Assembly (NCBI GenBank): GCA_029215795.1
Contig: JARDYH010000003.1
Location: 64,736,109 to 64,800,108 of the forward strand
DNA from: Anniella stebbinsi
Taxonomy: Eukaryota > Chordata > Lepidosauria > Squamata > Anniellidae
Direction of reading: 5' to 3'
Length of the DNA: 64,000 nucleotides
Numbering within the stretch: position 1 is the first letter of the stretch; each line of letters starts with the position of its first letter. Shown piece after piece: positions 21,780-32,261 of this stretch. Made by a program: the position numbers and the translations under genes. Below the pieces are notes generated by a model. The model was not told where the DNA came from. It saw nothing but the letters and a program-made list of their open reading frames with translations, and ran no database searches.

Positions 21780-22570
21780 TAAAAAATGAAACGCATTGGT
21801 TGTGAGTAATGTGTATGTAGGTTTGATCAAATCAGATTCAGCCTGACAGAAGGCTGTGACAGCTTGATTTATATCAGTGAGCTTAATAGTAAAAAGCTAT
21901 AAAAGCCAAAGGTTATTCATAGCCTGACACCCATAATTTGCAAGTTGAAATTATCTTGTCTCTTGCTCTTCAGTTTTGAAGCATGTTCAGAGAACATTTG
22001 GTTTAGATTTGTCCCCTGGCTGACACTGACAATTTTTCTATTGAAATATTAATAGGAGTGTCTAAAAATGAGGGGCCGTGCCCTCCATGGAAAAATGAAG
22101 CAAGTTCAGTCCATTTACCATGAGTGTTAATTATTTTGGTGGGTTTCTGAAAAGAAATCATCTAATGATAAACCCCTAGATGGCCAATATCAAAATTAGG
22201 GTAATACAGGAGTAAGGTTTATCTCTGGGTAAATAGAATATAGTTATAATCCAGCTAAAGATCTGTACCATATGGAGGGAGCCCATCCCTTTCCCCAAAA
22301 ACTTTAAAAGATACCCCTTATACAAATGCTCCAGCACCTGTCTAACACAGTGTACATTGTTTTCTAGGGGGTATCCCTACAATGTATGCAATTTTCATAC
22401 AAATTCTCCCAAAAAAACATGAGGCAGGGGGGACAAATCCATTTTTAGCACCCCAAATTGTAAATTTTGCCCTTGTACAAACCCTCAACAGTGATTTGTC
22501 TGTGTATTAGGAGGCCTCATCCTCTGAGAAATGTCCTTTAAAATGTTGTTACATCTATTTGTTCATATCT
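21780..22570. other. Unique DNA
   Basis: Nothing recognised. Confidence 0.5.
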
Positions 22571-22577
22571 CTATGAC

Positions 22578-22776
22578 CCTGATCAGATGACAAGCAAAGT
22601 CATGGTGGTTAAGCATTTTGAGCTAAACATTAGTGTGTCGTGTGAACCCTGTGTTGTGCGAACCACTCCTAACCATGGTGGCTACATAGCCATAGTTTAA
22701 ACATGCTCACTAACCATTTGTTGCAAAAAGCTTAGCGACCTAGCCATGGCTTAGCATATTGTCTGAACAGTTCCTA
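22578..22776. mobile_element. MITE of the TTCAGACAA family
   Basis: CCTGATCAGATGACAAGC at left and TTGTCTGAACAG at right. The interior closely matches 21350-21568 (GGTTAAGCATTTTGAGC; AAACATGCTCACTAACCAT). CTATG occurs just outside both ends and may be a target duplication. Confidence 0.8.
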
Positions 22777-22779
22777 TGT

Positions 22780-23014
22780 AAATCAATAGGGAGGCAGAAG
22801 CACCAGGTTTTTCAAAGCAAGGTTCTCATTTGGACCAAAGGTGAAGAAAATCATACCAGAAATGGTACAAGCTGAATCAGCTCACTTTCCAAAGCAGGAT
22901 ACAAATCAAATCTTGTCTGCAGTGCACAACCCTATTAACAAGTACTTTAGAGTGAGGCCTGCCAGCATCTTTTATGGTGCCTGATTACATCTACCTTGTG
23001 CTGAGAGAGAAAGA
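22780..23014. other. Unique DNA
   Basis: Nothing recognised. Confidence 0.5.
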
Positions 23015-23100
23015 GAGACTGACTGGGTTCAGATAACATGATAACCCACACTCAGGAGTTGATTTGGGGTTGAGTGTGGCTTGTGAATCACTGAGGAACT
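23015..23100. mobile_element. Truncated MITE end (61004-61503 type)
   Basis: GACTGGGTTCAGATAACATG followed by ATAACCCACACTCAGGAG matches the left terminus of the element at 61004. The right part is absent; the LINE fragment begins directly after. Confidence 0.55.
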
Positions 23101-23570
23101 GACACCAGACATGAAAATGGAATTTGGGATGGGAAAATGCAAGATGCTACACCTAGAAAGAGGAGAATGGAAAGAAGAAGAAACAGCAGAAACACTAAAT
23201 AAACAAATATTAGATAACATGGAAGAAAATGAAACATACAAATACTTAGGATTGCAACAAAACACAAAAATCAATCACTCCACAGTAAAAACTCAACTAA
23301 GAATGCAATATAAAACTCGCCTGTCACAAATCCTAAAATCTAAACTCAACTCTAAAACCATTTTCAAAGCCATCAACACCTATGCAATACCCATTCTCAC
23401 ATACTCATTCGGAATCATACACTGGTCGCACACTGAACTCAAAAAACACCGCATGCTCCATCCCAACTCATGCATTCAAAGAACAACAATCAGCAGGAAA
23501 GAAGGAGGAAGAGGTCTGCTAGACATTAACACAATGCATGCTAAACAGATTAACAGATAAACGCAACATG
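23100..23570 (+). pseudogene. LINE reverse transcriptase C-terminal fragment, R4/Dong-like
   Basis: A 149-residue open frame (23111-23560) resembles the post-catalytic region of reverse transcriptases from LINEs with restriction-like endonucleases. Visible blocks: FGMGKCKMLHL (start), YKYLGLQQN (about residues 43-51), the NTYAIPILTYSFGIIHW thumb-like block (about residues 88-104) and RKEGGRGLLDI (about residues 127-137). The catalytic palm and the downstream endonuclease are missing. A deletion seems to lie between residues 110 and 118. Clade assignment is from motif memory; a Penelope-like or NeSL origin is less likely but not excluded. Confidence 0.6.
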
Positions 23571-23574
23571 GACT

Positions 23575-24235
23575 TCTAAATATTAGAGATGCCAAAACTG
23601 TGATGCATAAAGTACTTCTGCCAGAGTAGTTGAGTCTTTAAGGCAATCATCTTCTTTCAATTGGTGTTATTTTAGGAAAAGACTTCAGGGTCCCAATTCA
23701 GAAAAAGTTCATCTGCCATCTTTGAGCATAAGTCACAGAGAAATGGAAGTTTGCTTTTTTGTGGAAAACACAATGCCTGTACAAAGCCTAATTGCAAAGC
23801 TCTTGTGAAAACCTGTCTCCCAGGGTCTGCTCCTGTTCCTACTGAAGTTAATTGACTCAAATTCCTTAAACAATTTTCTTTCATTTTAAACATTCTTACA
23901 GTTTCACGAATTCCCCCACCCCACCCCATTTCAGTTATGCATCGAAAGGGTTTGATTTTGTGGAGTCAAATGTGAAATACATTTATTTGAAGGAATGCTC
24001 GTGATTAAAATGCTGTTTATGTTTAACAACTTCTGGTTAGCATTATTTCACTGGATTAATAGATCATATGATATCACTCCACATTGGATTAGTTATTAAG
24101 ACTGGATGCTATTTTAACGTTATACAAAATAATTCCTTAAAGCGAAACAACTGTGAGACTTGTCTCACTGTACAAATTCTTCAGTTCCCCCAAAGGATTA
24201 ACACTGTAATCCACAAAATGTGCTGGTGCATGTTC
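23575..24235. other. Unique DNA
   Basis: No gene or repeat recognised. A short minus-strand frame at 23672-23929 has no family. Confidence 0.5.
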
Positions 24236-24239
24236 TGTG

Positions 24240-24330
24240 AGGCGCTTGAGAGATCAGGGGTCAAATGTCAGTACAGTCACAGGACTCACTGGGTGGCATT
24301 AGACAAGCCACTGGCTGTAAAATGGGGAGT
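24240..24330 (+). repeat. Decayed tRNA-derived SINE fragment
   Basis: GGGTCAAATGTCAG (degenerate B box), CTCACTGGGTGGCATTAGAC and GCCACTGG follow the order of the SINE at 8926-9126, but with many substitutions. Confidence 0.45.
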
Positions 24331-24334
24331 TACC

Positions 24335-24785
24335 AGTAACCGGCCTTTATGCAAATGAATGTAAGAAGAATACGAACATGTTAGAATTCTGTCTAAATCC
24401 TTGGGATAAGCTAAGCTATACATTGAAGTAAATAAATGGGGGTCATGTTGGAAGGCAGATATTCCCATAGTGAAGTTAGGGCTGAGCTGAAAGGGGAGTG
24501 ATGTTAGCAAACATATGCAACAGCAATGAAAGTTGCCTCCCTTCCAGGTTTTGTTTTGTTTTTTAGCATTGCTGCAAGCGTGGAAGTATTCCGCATACTC
24601 TGAAAAGATTGACCTGAACTGGCCTTTGTTTACCTGAGATCAACCCTGTTCAATGTGTGATTCCAAATTGGCCAAGATCAGTCATGTGACCAGTCAAGGA
24701 AACATTGCCCTCATTCTAAATTACCTTTGTCGCCAAAGTGACATCAGTGAATACCAAAAATCTGATCGGCTGTATGGTACCATGA
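24335..24785. other. Unique DNA
   Basis: Nothing recognised. Confidence 0.5.
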
Positions 24786-24787
24786 CA

Positions 24788-24858
24788 TAATCATCATCAT
24801 CATCATCATCACATTCATATATTTATTTTTTACCCACCTCTCCCTCTGGATCGTCAGT
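24788..24858 (-). repeat. LINE or SINE 3' tail with (CAT)n
   Basis: A (CAT)n run, then TTTATTTTTTACCCACCTCT and CCCTCTGGATCG, the reverse complement of the GAGGCAGGTAAGAAATA tail. Confidence 0.65.
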
Positions 24859-24927
24859 TCGACATGTGATTGGCTGGGATCACTATAAAAAGGAAAAAGA
24901 AGCCCTAACTTGGTTTGTGAAATGGCG

Positions 24928-24949
24928 CAGCAGCAGCAGCAGCAGCAGA
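24928..24949. repeat. (CAG)n short tandem repeat
   Basis: Seven CAG units; no ORF context supports a coding role. Confidence 0.9.
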
Positions 24950-25217
24950 AGATGACATGGAAAACCAATGATTATGGACAGATTTATGTATTTTTAAAAG
25001 GTGAACATTAATTAAGGGCCTTTTTTGTAAATATTTTGCCCACACTAAAACATTACTTTTACTATGAAAGCCAAAATGGGCAAATATTTGGTGTAGCCCT
25101 AAATGAAGTGCATGTAAACATATACAGCTGCCTTAAAGGAATTCAGGACACTACCTGCACAGAATAGCAGCAGCTTTCTAAAGTCCCAGTCCAATAAACC
25201 TTTGTAGCCAAGTAAGT

Positions 25218-25573
25218 CAGGGGTGCTGAACCTCTTTCAGCCCAAAGGCCAAATTCCATTTCAGAGACGTTCTTGAGGGCTGTATTCCAGTGGTGGGCAG
25301 GGTCAAAAGCAAAAGAGATGGGGCAAAGAAATAAAAAAAATACCAGCATATTTTAGCTTAAAGCTCTTATCTAAGCCTTAGGAGAGGCATTTCAAGCTTG
25401 TAGAATTGGGGAAAAGTGCATAAATGCTGGAAAGACACCAAATGATTTGTGGTTGGGGGGAAGGGGTGGGGCCAGGGGAAGGTGGTGGAGCCCTTTGGGG
25501 AACCCTGGAGGGCCCATACTGGGTCCCTAGGAGGGCCAGATTTGACCCATGGGCCTGAGGTTCTACAGCCCTG
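25218..25573. mobile_element. hAT-type MITE with CAGGG ends
   Basis: Left end CAGGGGTGCTGAACCTC and reverse-complement right end CAGGGCTGTAGAACCTCAGG are inverted repeats of the Charlie style. The interior carries GGGCCAGATTTGACCCATGG and GGGAACCCTGGAGGGCCC. A clean 8-bp duplication was not found, so superfamily placement rests on the termini. Confidence 0.7.
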
Positions 25574-25832
25574 TTTTAAGCTTACCTGGACCATAGGGTG
25601 TCCCCACAAGTAGTAAGTCAAGTTACATGGCATGGGGGACATCAAAAAACAATATCTGTGTGGATAACTTTAGGGGTGTGCACGGACCCCCCGGATCGGA
25701 TCGGGACCCGGATCGGGACCTCCAATTTTGTCCCGGACCGCTTCGGACAAAATCGGTGGCCCCCCGGACTGGATCGAGTCCGATCCCGACCCAAAAATCG
25801 TACATTTTTGGATCGGCCGCCATTTTTTTCCC

Positions 25833-25862
25833 CATAGACTTGCATTGCAATGCAAGTCTATG
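25833..25862. repeat. 30-bp perfect palindrome
   Basis: Symmetric about 25847/25848, core TTGCATTGCAATGCAA. Flanking GCCGCCATTTTTTT and AAAAAATGGCGGC extend the symmetry imperfectly to about 37-bp arms. The same palindrome is at 37058-37087. Confidence 0.95.
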
Positions 25863-26074
25863 AGGAAAAAATGGCGGCGGGTGGGTAAGGGGGGGCCTAA
25901 CTCCCTCCCCCCCCCCCGGGGCCGTCCGCTGTGGACGGCCCCGGCAGGTAAACCCCCTCCCCCGCGCTCCCTACCCCCCCTGGGGCCGCCCGCTTCCATC
26001 CGCTGGCGCCCGCGGGCGCCAGCGGATAGAAGCGGACGGCTCCGGGGGGGGGTAAGCCCCCTTCCCCGCCACTG

Positions 26075-27199
26075 CTTACCTTCTCGGCCCGTCCGGCGCC
26101 GGCGGCTACTACCAGCGGGCTCCGCGGCCTACTCTCGAGTAGCGCGCCGGGTGATGACATCACCCGGCGCGCCATCCTAGAGCAGGCCGCGGAGCCTGCT
26201 GGGAGTAGTAGGCGCCGGCGCCGGACGGGAGCCGCCGGGCCGGAAAGGTAAGGGCCCCCCTCCCCCCTCCCCCTCCTCCCCTCCACGCACCCCCTCCTTA
26301 CCTTTCCGGCCCGGCGGCTCCCGTCCGGCGCCGGCGCCTACTACTTCCAGCAGGCTCCGCGGCCTGCTCTAGAGTAGCGCGCCGGGTGATAACATCACCC
26401 GGCGCGCCATCCTAGAGCAGGCCGCGGAGCCTGCTGGGAGTAGTAGGCGCCGGCGCCGGACGGGAGCCGCCGGGCCGGAAAGGTAAGGGCCCCCCTCCCC
26501 CCTCCCCCTCCTCCCCTCCACGCACCCCCTCCTTACCTTTCCGGCCCGGCGGCTCCCGTCCGGCGCCGGCGCCTACTACTTCCAGCAGGCTCCGCGGCCT
26601 GCTCTAGAGTAGCGCGCCGGGTGATAACATCACCCGGCGCGCCATCCTAGAGCAGGCCGCGGAGCCTGCTGGGAGTAGTAGGCGCCGGCGCCGGACGGGA
26701 GCCGCCGGGCCGGAAAGGTAAGGGCCCCCCTCCCCCCTCCCCCTCCTCCCCTCCACGCACCCCCTCCTTACCTTTCCGGCCCGGCGGCTCCTGTCCGGCG
26801 CCGGCGCCTACTACTTCCAGCAGGCTCCGCGGCCTGCTCTAGAGTAGCACGCCGGGTGATGACATCACCCGGCGCGCCATCCTAGAGCAGGCCGCGGAGC
26901 CTGCTGGGAGTAGTAGGCGCCGGCGCCGGACGGGAGCCGCTGGGCCGGAAAGGTAAGGGCCCCCCTCCCCCCTCCCCCCGCCCCCTCCTCCCCTCCACGC
27001 ACCCCCTCCTTACCTTCCCGCCCCGGTGGCTCCCGTCCGGCGCCGGCGCCTACTACTACCAGCAGGCTCCGCGGCCTGCTCTAGAGTAGCGCGCCGGGTG
27101 ATGACATCACCCGGCGCGCCACCCTAGAGCAGGCCGCGGAGCCTGCTAGTAGTAGTAGGCGCCGGCGCCGGACGGGAGCCACCGGGCCGAGAAGGTAAG
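26075..27199. repeat. Tandem array of five large palindromes
   Basis: Palindromic units at 26075-26253, 26296-26488, 26531-26723, 26766-26958 and 27008-27199; period mostly 235 bp with C-rich spacers of about 42-50 bp. In unit 2 the arms are about 95 nt with about four mismatches around a 3-nt centre. Every unit starts CTTACC and ends GGTAAG. Centres read GTGATGACATCAC or GTGATAACATCAC. Units 2 and 3 look identical by eye, which suggests recent duplication. Confidence 0.93.
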
Positions 27200-27479
27200 T
27201 GCCCCCCTCCTCCCCCCCCCGCTGTCCACTTTCATCGGCGGGCGCCCGCTGGCGCCCGCCAATGGAAGCGGCGGTGGGCGCCAGTGGGCGCCCGCCGATC
27301 CGCCGATCCGCCGAACCGGTTCGGAGCTTTTTCGGACCGGTTCGGATTGGATCGGCCGATCCAGCTGCGGGATCGGAAATCGGATAATTTATCCGATTTC
27401 CCACTGGACCGGACTCGGATCGTGGATCGGGTCCGATCCAGTGCACATCCCTAGATAACTTCATAGATGTGACCTCCTT

Positions 27480-27886
27480 GTTGTTCTTAATTTAAAGCTT
27501 TTTCTAAAGTAGCTAATATTATATTAAACAGAATATTCGCTCCTTGAAAGTAATGCTTGCTCGGCTTCATTCATTTTCTCTTGCTGCTTCCTATTTCTGG
27601 AATTCTCTTCCAGAGTATTCATGGACTGCTGGTTCAATTACTGTTTGTAAATCTCAGCTAAAAACGTTTCTCTTTTCCAAAGTTTCTAGCACTTTAGTGT
27701 AGATTTCATGTATTGTTTTGTAAAGTTGATTATTTTGTTGTGATTCCTGTGCCCGTTTGGTGCATTCCCTTTGCCCCCTTTTGGGTTTTATTTTGTGATT
27801 TATTAGAATGTATGCCTTTCTGGCAGGGATTCGCAGTTTTATTGTTATATTCTGTACCGTGCTGTGTGAATTTATGGTACTATATT
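27480..27886 (+). pseudogene. LINE reverse transcriptase C-terminus and 3' UTR (Rex/L2-like)
   Basis: An open stretch ending at TAG 27700-27702 reads ...LHSFSLAASYFWNSLPE... then ITVCKSQLKTFLFSK, the standard FWNSLP / FKxxLKTxLF end of LINE reverse transcriptases. About 180 bp of 3' UTR follows, ending in a GAA-repeat tail. The upstream part is cut off beside the GC-rich hAT element, whose duplication ends at 27461. The clade is uncertain. Confidence 0.75.
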
Positions 27887-27966
27887 GAAGAAGAAGAAGA
27901 AGAAGAAGAAGAAGAAGAAGAAGAAGAAGAAGAAGAAGAAGAAGAAGAATATAATAATAATAATAA
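27887..27966. repeat. (GAA)n microsatellite followed by (ATA)n
   Basis: About 20 GAA units (27887-27948), then an ATA run to about 27966. It sits exactly at the 3' end of the LINE fragment and probably grew from its tail. Confidence 0.95.
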
Positions 27967-28021
27967 CCACTATCCTTGAAACACCATAACAGCTGAGCAC
28001 AGAAGAGGCACTTATTAATGT

Positions 28022-28305
28022 AACATAAGAGGAGCCATGCTGGATCAGACCAAGGGTCCATCTAGCCCAGCACTCTGTACACACAGTGGCCAACAAGCAG
28101 GACACAGTGCAACAGCACCCTCCCACTCATATTCTTCAGCAACTACTGTATGCAGGCTTATCGCCTCTCATACTAGAGGTTGCACTTCGCCATCAGGACT
28201 GGTAGCCATTGATAGCCTTCTCCTCCAGGAATATATCCAACCCCGTTTTCAAGCCATCCAAATTGGTGTCTATCACCACAACTTGTAGTGGTGAATAATT
28301 CCAAC
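28022..28305 (-). pseudogene. CR1 LINE 3' end fragment
   Basis: Plus strand GAGCCATGCTGGATCAGACC, GGGTCCATCTAGCCCAGCAC, AGCAGGACACAGTGCAACAG; minus-strand coding end near 28230-28300 (FKRG-like). Same subfamily as 18979 and 30163. Confidence 0.87.
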
Positions 28306-28424
28306 AAATTTTACGCGTATAACATCCATGTTTGAAATTATTATGGCAAACTTGAAATTATTATGCTAATCCTGTGAGTAATGAAGTCACTATCATATTT
28401 ATTATACAATTATCTTTCAGTCTA

Positions 28425-28530
28425 AAGCAGGGTGGGTAACTTGTGGCTCTCCAGATGTTTTAGCCTACAATTGCCATCAGCCATAGCCAATGGAGGGCCA
28501 TTAGTTGCCAAAGTCTAGACAAGTCTTCAA
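28425..28530. mobile_element. MITE, 'CTCCAGATG' foldback family
   Basis: GGGTGGGTAACTTGTGGC, TCTCCAGATGTTTTAGCC, ACAATTGCCATCAGCC; the right arm is decayed. Confidence 0.7.
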
Positions 28531-28534
28531 GATG

Positions 28535-29310
28535 GGAATGTGTGGGTATAACAATTGTGAGGGGCTGCAAATGCATGTGCTTATTAAGCTCAGGGTTATA
28601 TAGGCCAAACCAAAGAGGCCTAGCTTAGAAAAGCTTCTTTTAAAAATTGTCGGAATAAAAGTTTTGCTTTTGGGTCTAGATTACAAGCTAACAAGGCAAG
28701 CTTGATCTAAGGAAAGGGCAAATAGGCTGAAGTTTCTTGTCCCACAGGATTTATGCCCCAGACAACTCTGACCACCCAGATATTTCTGTAGAGCTATGGA
28801 GTAAACAAAACATCAGCAAATACAAAAGCAAGAGAGTGTTGCCTTGATTTTGAGGAAGGGTCTTTGGGGAGGCTAGACCATCCTATTGTAAACAATCAGC
28901 AAGCTTAAAGCATTTCAGTTTTCATTTATGGCAATGGGCATAGGAGCAGGCAAAGAACAATAGTATAAAATAAAACCTTGCTTGCCCCCTCCCCCAATTT
29001 CGTGTTCTGCCTTCATTCAAGATTCCTGGGGTCTCCTTCGGCTCCATCCAGAGGATCCTTGAGGTGAGGCAGAGCCTTAACCAATGAATATAAGCTAACT
29101 TTATCACTTTTCTGTTTCTGTATTAGGGTTAGATAGTGAGTGAGTGTGATTATCTGAATAACAGAAATATTCTAAACTATCTCCAACTAGTTGTTTATGT
29201 GATACAGTGCTTTCTGGCACCAAAACAGCCACATGTCTCACTCTAAGCCAAGTTAGTTGGCAAGTAGAAAGGGCTTGCCCCAAGGAAGTCAGATAGTTTG
29301 GTTAACTGGA
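28535..29310. other. Unique DNA
   Basis: Nothing recognised. Confidence 0.5.
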
Positions 29311-29320
29311 TACAATACAG

Positions 29321-29640
29321 TAGGCTGACCATATGAAAAGGAGGACAGGGCTCATGTAACTTTAACAGTTGTAGAGGAAAGGGAATTTCAGCCAGTGTCA
29401 TTTGTATGCAAGTCGTTCCTGGTGATATTCCCTCTTCATCACAACAGTTAAAGTTGCAGGCACTATACTAGAGTGACCATATACAAAAGAAGGCAGGGCC
29501 CCTGCAACTTTAACTGTTGTGATGAAGAGGGAATTTCACCAGGAACTAATTGCATACAAATGACACTGGCTGAAATTTCCTTTTCTCTACAACAGTTAAA
29601 GTTACATGAGCCCTGTCCTCCTTTTCATATGGTCAGCCTA
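29321..29640. mobile_element. Palindromic hAT-like MITE, copy 2 (320 bp)
   Basis: TAGGCTGACCATATGAAAAG at left and its near-exact complement at right. Flanks CAATACAG and CAATAGAG form an 8-bp duplication with one mismatch. Internal joint as in copy 1. Confidence 0.9.
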
Positions 29641-29644
29641 CAAT

Positions 29645-30160
29645 AGAGAGGAATTCTTCCCTTCACAATGTCCTTTGTGAAACAAATTCCAAAACATATA
29701 GCAGTAATTGAAGCCACTTAAATGTAGCTTTCTCCTGAGGGCCAAATCTCATGTTACATTTGAGTACTTAGCTCTTTAAAATGCCTGTGAATTCAACAAG
29801 ATTTGGGGTGCTGAGTTAGGGTTGACTCCTTTTTTATGAAAGGCTCCTCATTCTTAACAGCTGTATGGTTGGGTGGAGAGGTACTTCATGGCCCTCTTCA
29901 TGCTGAAAATAGCTGTACCTATTGAATTTAACTGGTATACATGAGTGAGAAATCTGGATAGAAAGAACTTGAGATTCTAAAAAATGTAGGAGCAAATTAA
30001 ACTGACAGATTCATCCATTTCTGATTTATCGCATGATGGCCAATTCATTTCTGGCAGCTTCCTGAGAGTGTGGTAGTGAGATGTGAGTTCATTGCATTCT
30101 AAAGCAATCACATGACTGCTTCATTGCATACTGAATTTACCCTATGCTCAGTTAACCCTA
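29645..30160. other. Unique DNA
   Basis: Nothing recognised. Confidence 0.5.
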
Positions 30161-30162
30161 AA

Positions 30163-30885
30163 TACATAAGAAGAGTCATGCTGGATCAGACCAAGGGCCC
30201 ATCTAGTCCAGCATTCTGTTGACCAAGAACCCACAAGCAGGATATGAGTGTAACAGCAGCACCCTCCCACCCATGATTCCCAGCAACTGATGTACATAGT
30301 CATACTGCTTCTGAAACTGGAGATAGCACATAGCCATCAGAAATAGTAGCCACTGAATTTGTCCAATCCCCTTTTCAAGCCATCCAAATTGGTCACCATC
30401 ACTCCATCTTGTGGAAGTGAATTTCATAGTTTAACTATGCACTGTGTAAAGAAGTACTTCCTTTTATCTGTCTGGAATCTCCCACCAATCAGCTTCATGG
30501 AATGACACTGGGTTCTAGTATGAGAAAGGGAGAAAAATGTCTCCCTATCGACATTCTCTATACCATGCATAATTTTGTACACCTCTATCATGTTCCCTCA
30601 TCACTCACTCTTTTTCTAAGCTAAACAATTCCAGCTGCTATAACCTTTCCTCATAGGGGAGTTGTTCCAGCCCATTGATCATTTAAGTTGTCCTTTTCTG
30701 CACTTTTTCCACCTCTGTAATATCCCTTTTTAGGTGCGGTGACCAGAACTGTACACAGTATTCTAAGTGTGGTCACACCATAGATTTGTATAAGGACAGT
30801 ATGATCTTGGTAGTTTTATTTCCAGTTCCTTTTCTAATTATACCTAACATGGAATGTCCCTTTTTCACAGCTGCCATATAACCTC
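30163..30885 (-). pseudogene. CR1 LINE, longest copy (about 720 bp of 3' end)
   Basis: Contains the 3' UTR (30163-30350) and the minus-strand coding end: the IGGRFQTDKRKY-like block (about 30455-30497), then upstream blocks for an HGIENVD-like segment (near 30550), and farther right TTAGGTGCGGTGACCAGAAC, the classic amniote CR1 segment antisense. 5'-truncated near 30885. Several frame breaks. It serves as the reference for the split copy at 18979/20154. Confidence 0.9.
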
Positions 30886-30889
30886 CATA

Positions 30890-32250
30890 ACAAAGCAGTT
30901 TGAACATACAAGAAATTAGTCCTAACTCCTATATAAATCTCTATGATCATGAGATATGTTTGGTCTTCCACTTTTATCTGGAATACTGCATCCTGCAATA
31001 ACTGTGCTCTTCTTAACTAGAAAAGTAACAGAAGAGTTACACTGCTGGAAGAGAGCTGCAGAGTGCAGAAATTTTGCCTCAGTGGGATGGTATATAGTTG
31101 AGACTTATTTGGTAGTAGATAATTGACTTCGTTCACTGTCACTTGCCAGGGTGACAAACCAACCCAGGCTCCCTTCATGTAAATATATTCCTGATGCTAC
31201 TTCCAGCTTGGAGAATCTCCTGGAAGTTAAGGTCTTTGGCTTCATTTTGTTGGGCAAAGATTATTATGTGACCTCAAGTCAGAAAGAATGCTGCTTCTTT
31301 TTCCAGTTTTGCCCTCTTGCAGACTGTAAATAGGTTAACAATCAGCTTAAAAGAAGGAATACTTAAAATACTGTCAAGCTGAATCCACTTTTCCAGCTTT
31401 TATATTTATTTGCTTCCTCCATGGCCAGAAACTAGGTCACACGGCATGTGTTTTAAAAAAAATTTAAAAAATAAATAAATAGAAGAAGTAACCTGCAACT
31501 TTCGAAAGACAATTCCAGTGTTTTCAAAATAGGAAATATGACACTGCAGTAAGGAAGGCTGCTTTAATAACAAAACTACTTCTAAAAATAATAAGAAGAA
31601 TCCAACCTATTGTCAGTCAAATAATAACCATGATGGATATTTTCCTAAGGAATATAGAATTCCTCACATTCCTGTAATGCGTAACAGTGTACTAATGACC
31701 AACCTCATGAAGGATGAATAAACATGGCAATTTCCAAAAACATATACTTATCTCAGAATAAGAGTCCCATGTCTGAAGAGTAAAAAGGTGCTGTCAGTTA
31801 GTCCTAATCAGTTATAAAAAAAATTCAGTTATAAGTAGCAGGCAAATATAATACACTTTGTATCTATGTGAAATTGTTCAAAATTGGACTCTTAAGTGAC
31901 AGAATTGGTGCAGTACACAAGTACCAGACTCCTCCAGTTGGACCTAAGTTGCAGAAAGTAATAATATATATTTATTTGTGCTGGTTTTATCTAGACTCCT
32001 AGGCATAATTGAAGGCTAGTTTTGATCTAGGCTCTAGAACATTAGGCTATCACACTTTCTTCCAAAGCCCATCTCTACACTGAAAATCAACTCGGAATAC
32101 CATCATGAATTATGGTGACCTGGTGCAGAAGGGGACAGGTCTCCTTAATCGTTATCAGTTCTCTAGGATAGGGAATACAGACTAGGGAATTTCAGCAGGC
32201 ATAGCTTGACCTCTTTTTGTATCTGGCTGCCGTATCAAATGTGAATGAAG
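30890..32250. other. Unique AT-rich DNA
   Basis: No gene; ORF 31151-31333 has no family. Confidence 0.5.
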
Positions 32251-32261
32251 GAGAGTGCTGA

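Larger units (their letters stand above)
25671..27453 (+). mobile_element. GC-rich palindromic hAT-type element, copy 1 (1783 bp, 5 units)
   Basis: Terminal inverted repeats TAGGGGTGTGCAC (25671-25683) and its near-exact complement GTGCACATCCCTA (27441-27453; 12/13) are flanked by a perfect 8-bp duplication GATAACTT (25663-25670 and 27454-27461), the hAT signature. Subterminal regions carry many GGATCGG/CCGATCC motifs. From left the interior has a 30-bp perfect palindrome (25833-25862), a GC palindrome (25916-25944), another (25984-26043), five tandem large palindromes (26075-27199) and a last palindrome (about 27239-27296). GC content jumps sharply against both flanks. No transposase; open frames inside are by-products of symmetry and GC bias. 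Confidence 0.93.

Noticed and set aside
24928..24949. Polyglutamine-coding CAG tract
   Set aside because: Seven units only, no gene context, minus-strand frame is a chance product.
26075..27199. CRISPR-like array
   Set aside because: Unit length about 235 bp, palindromic units, homogeneous spacers and a eukaryotic transposon context.
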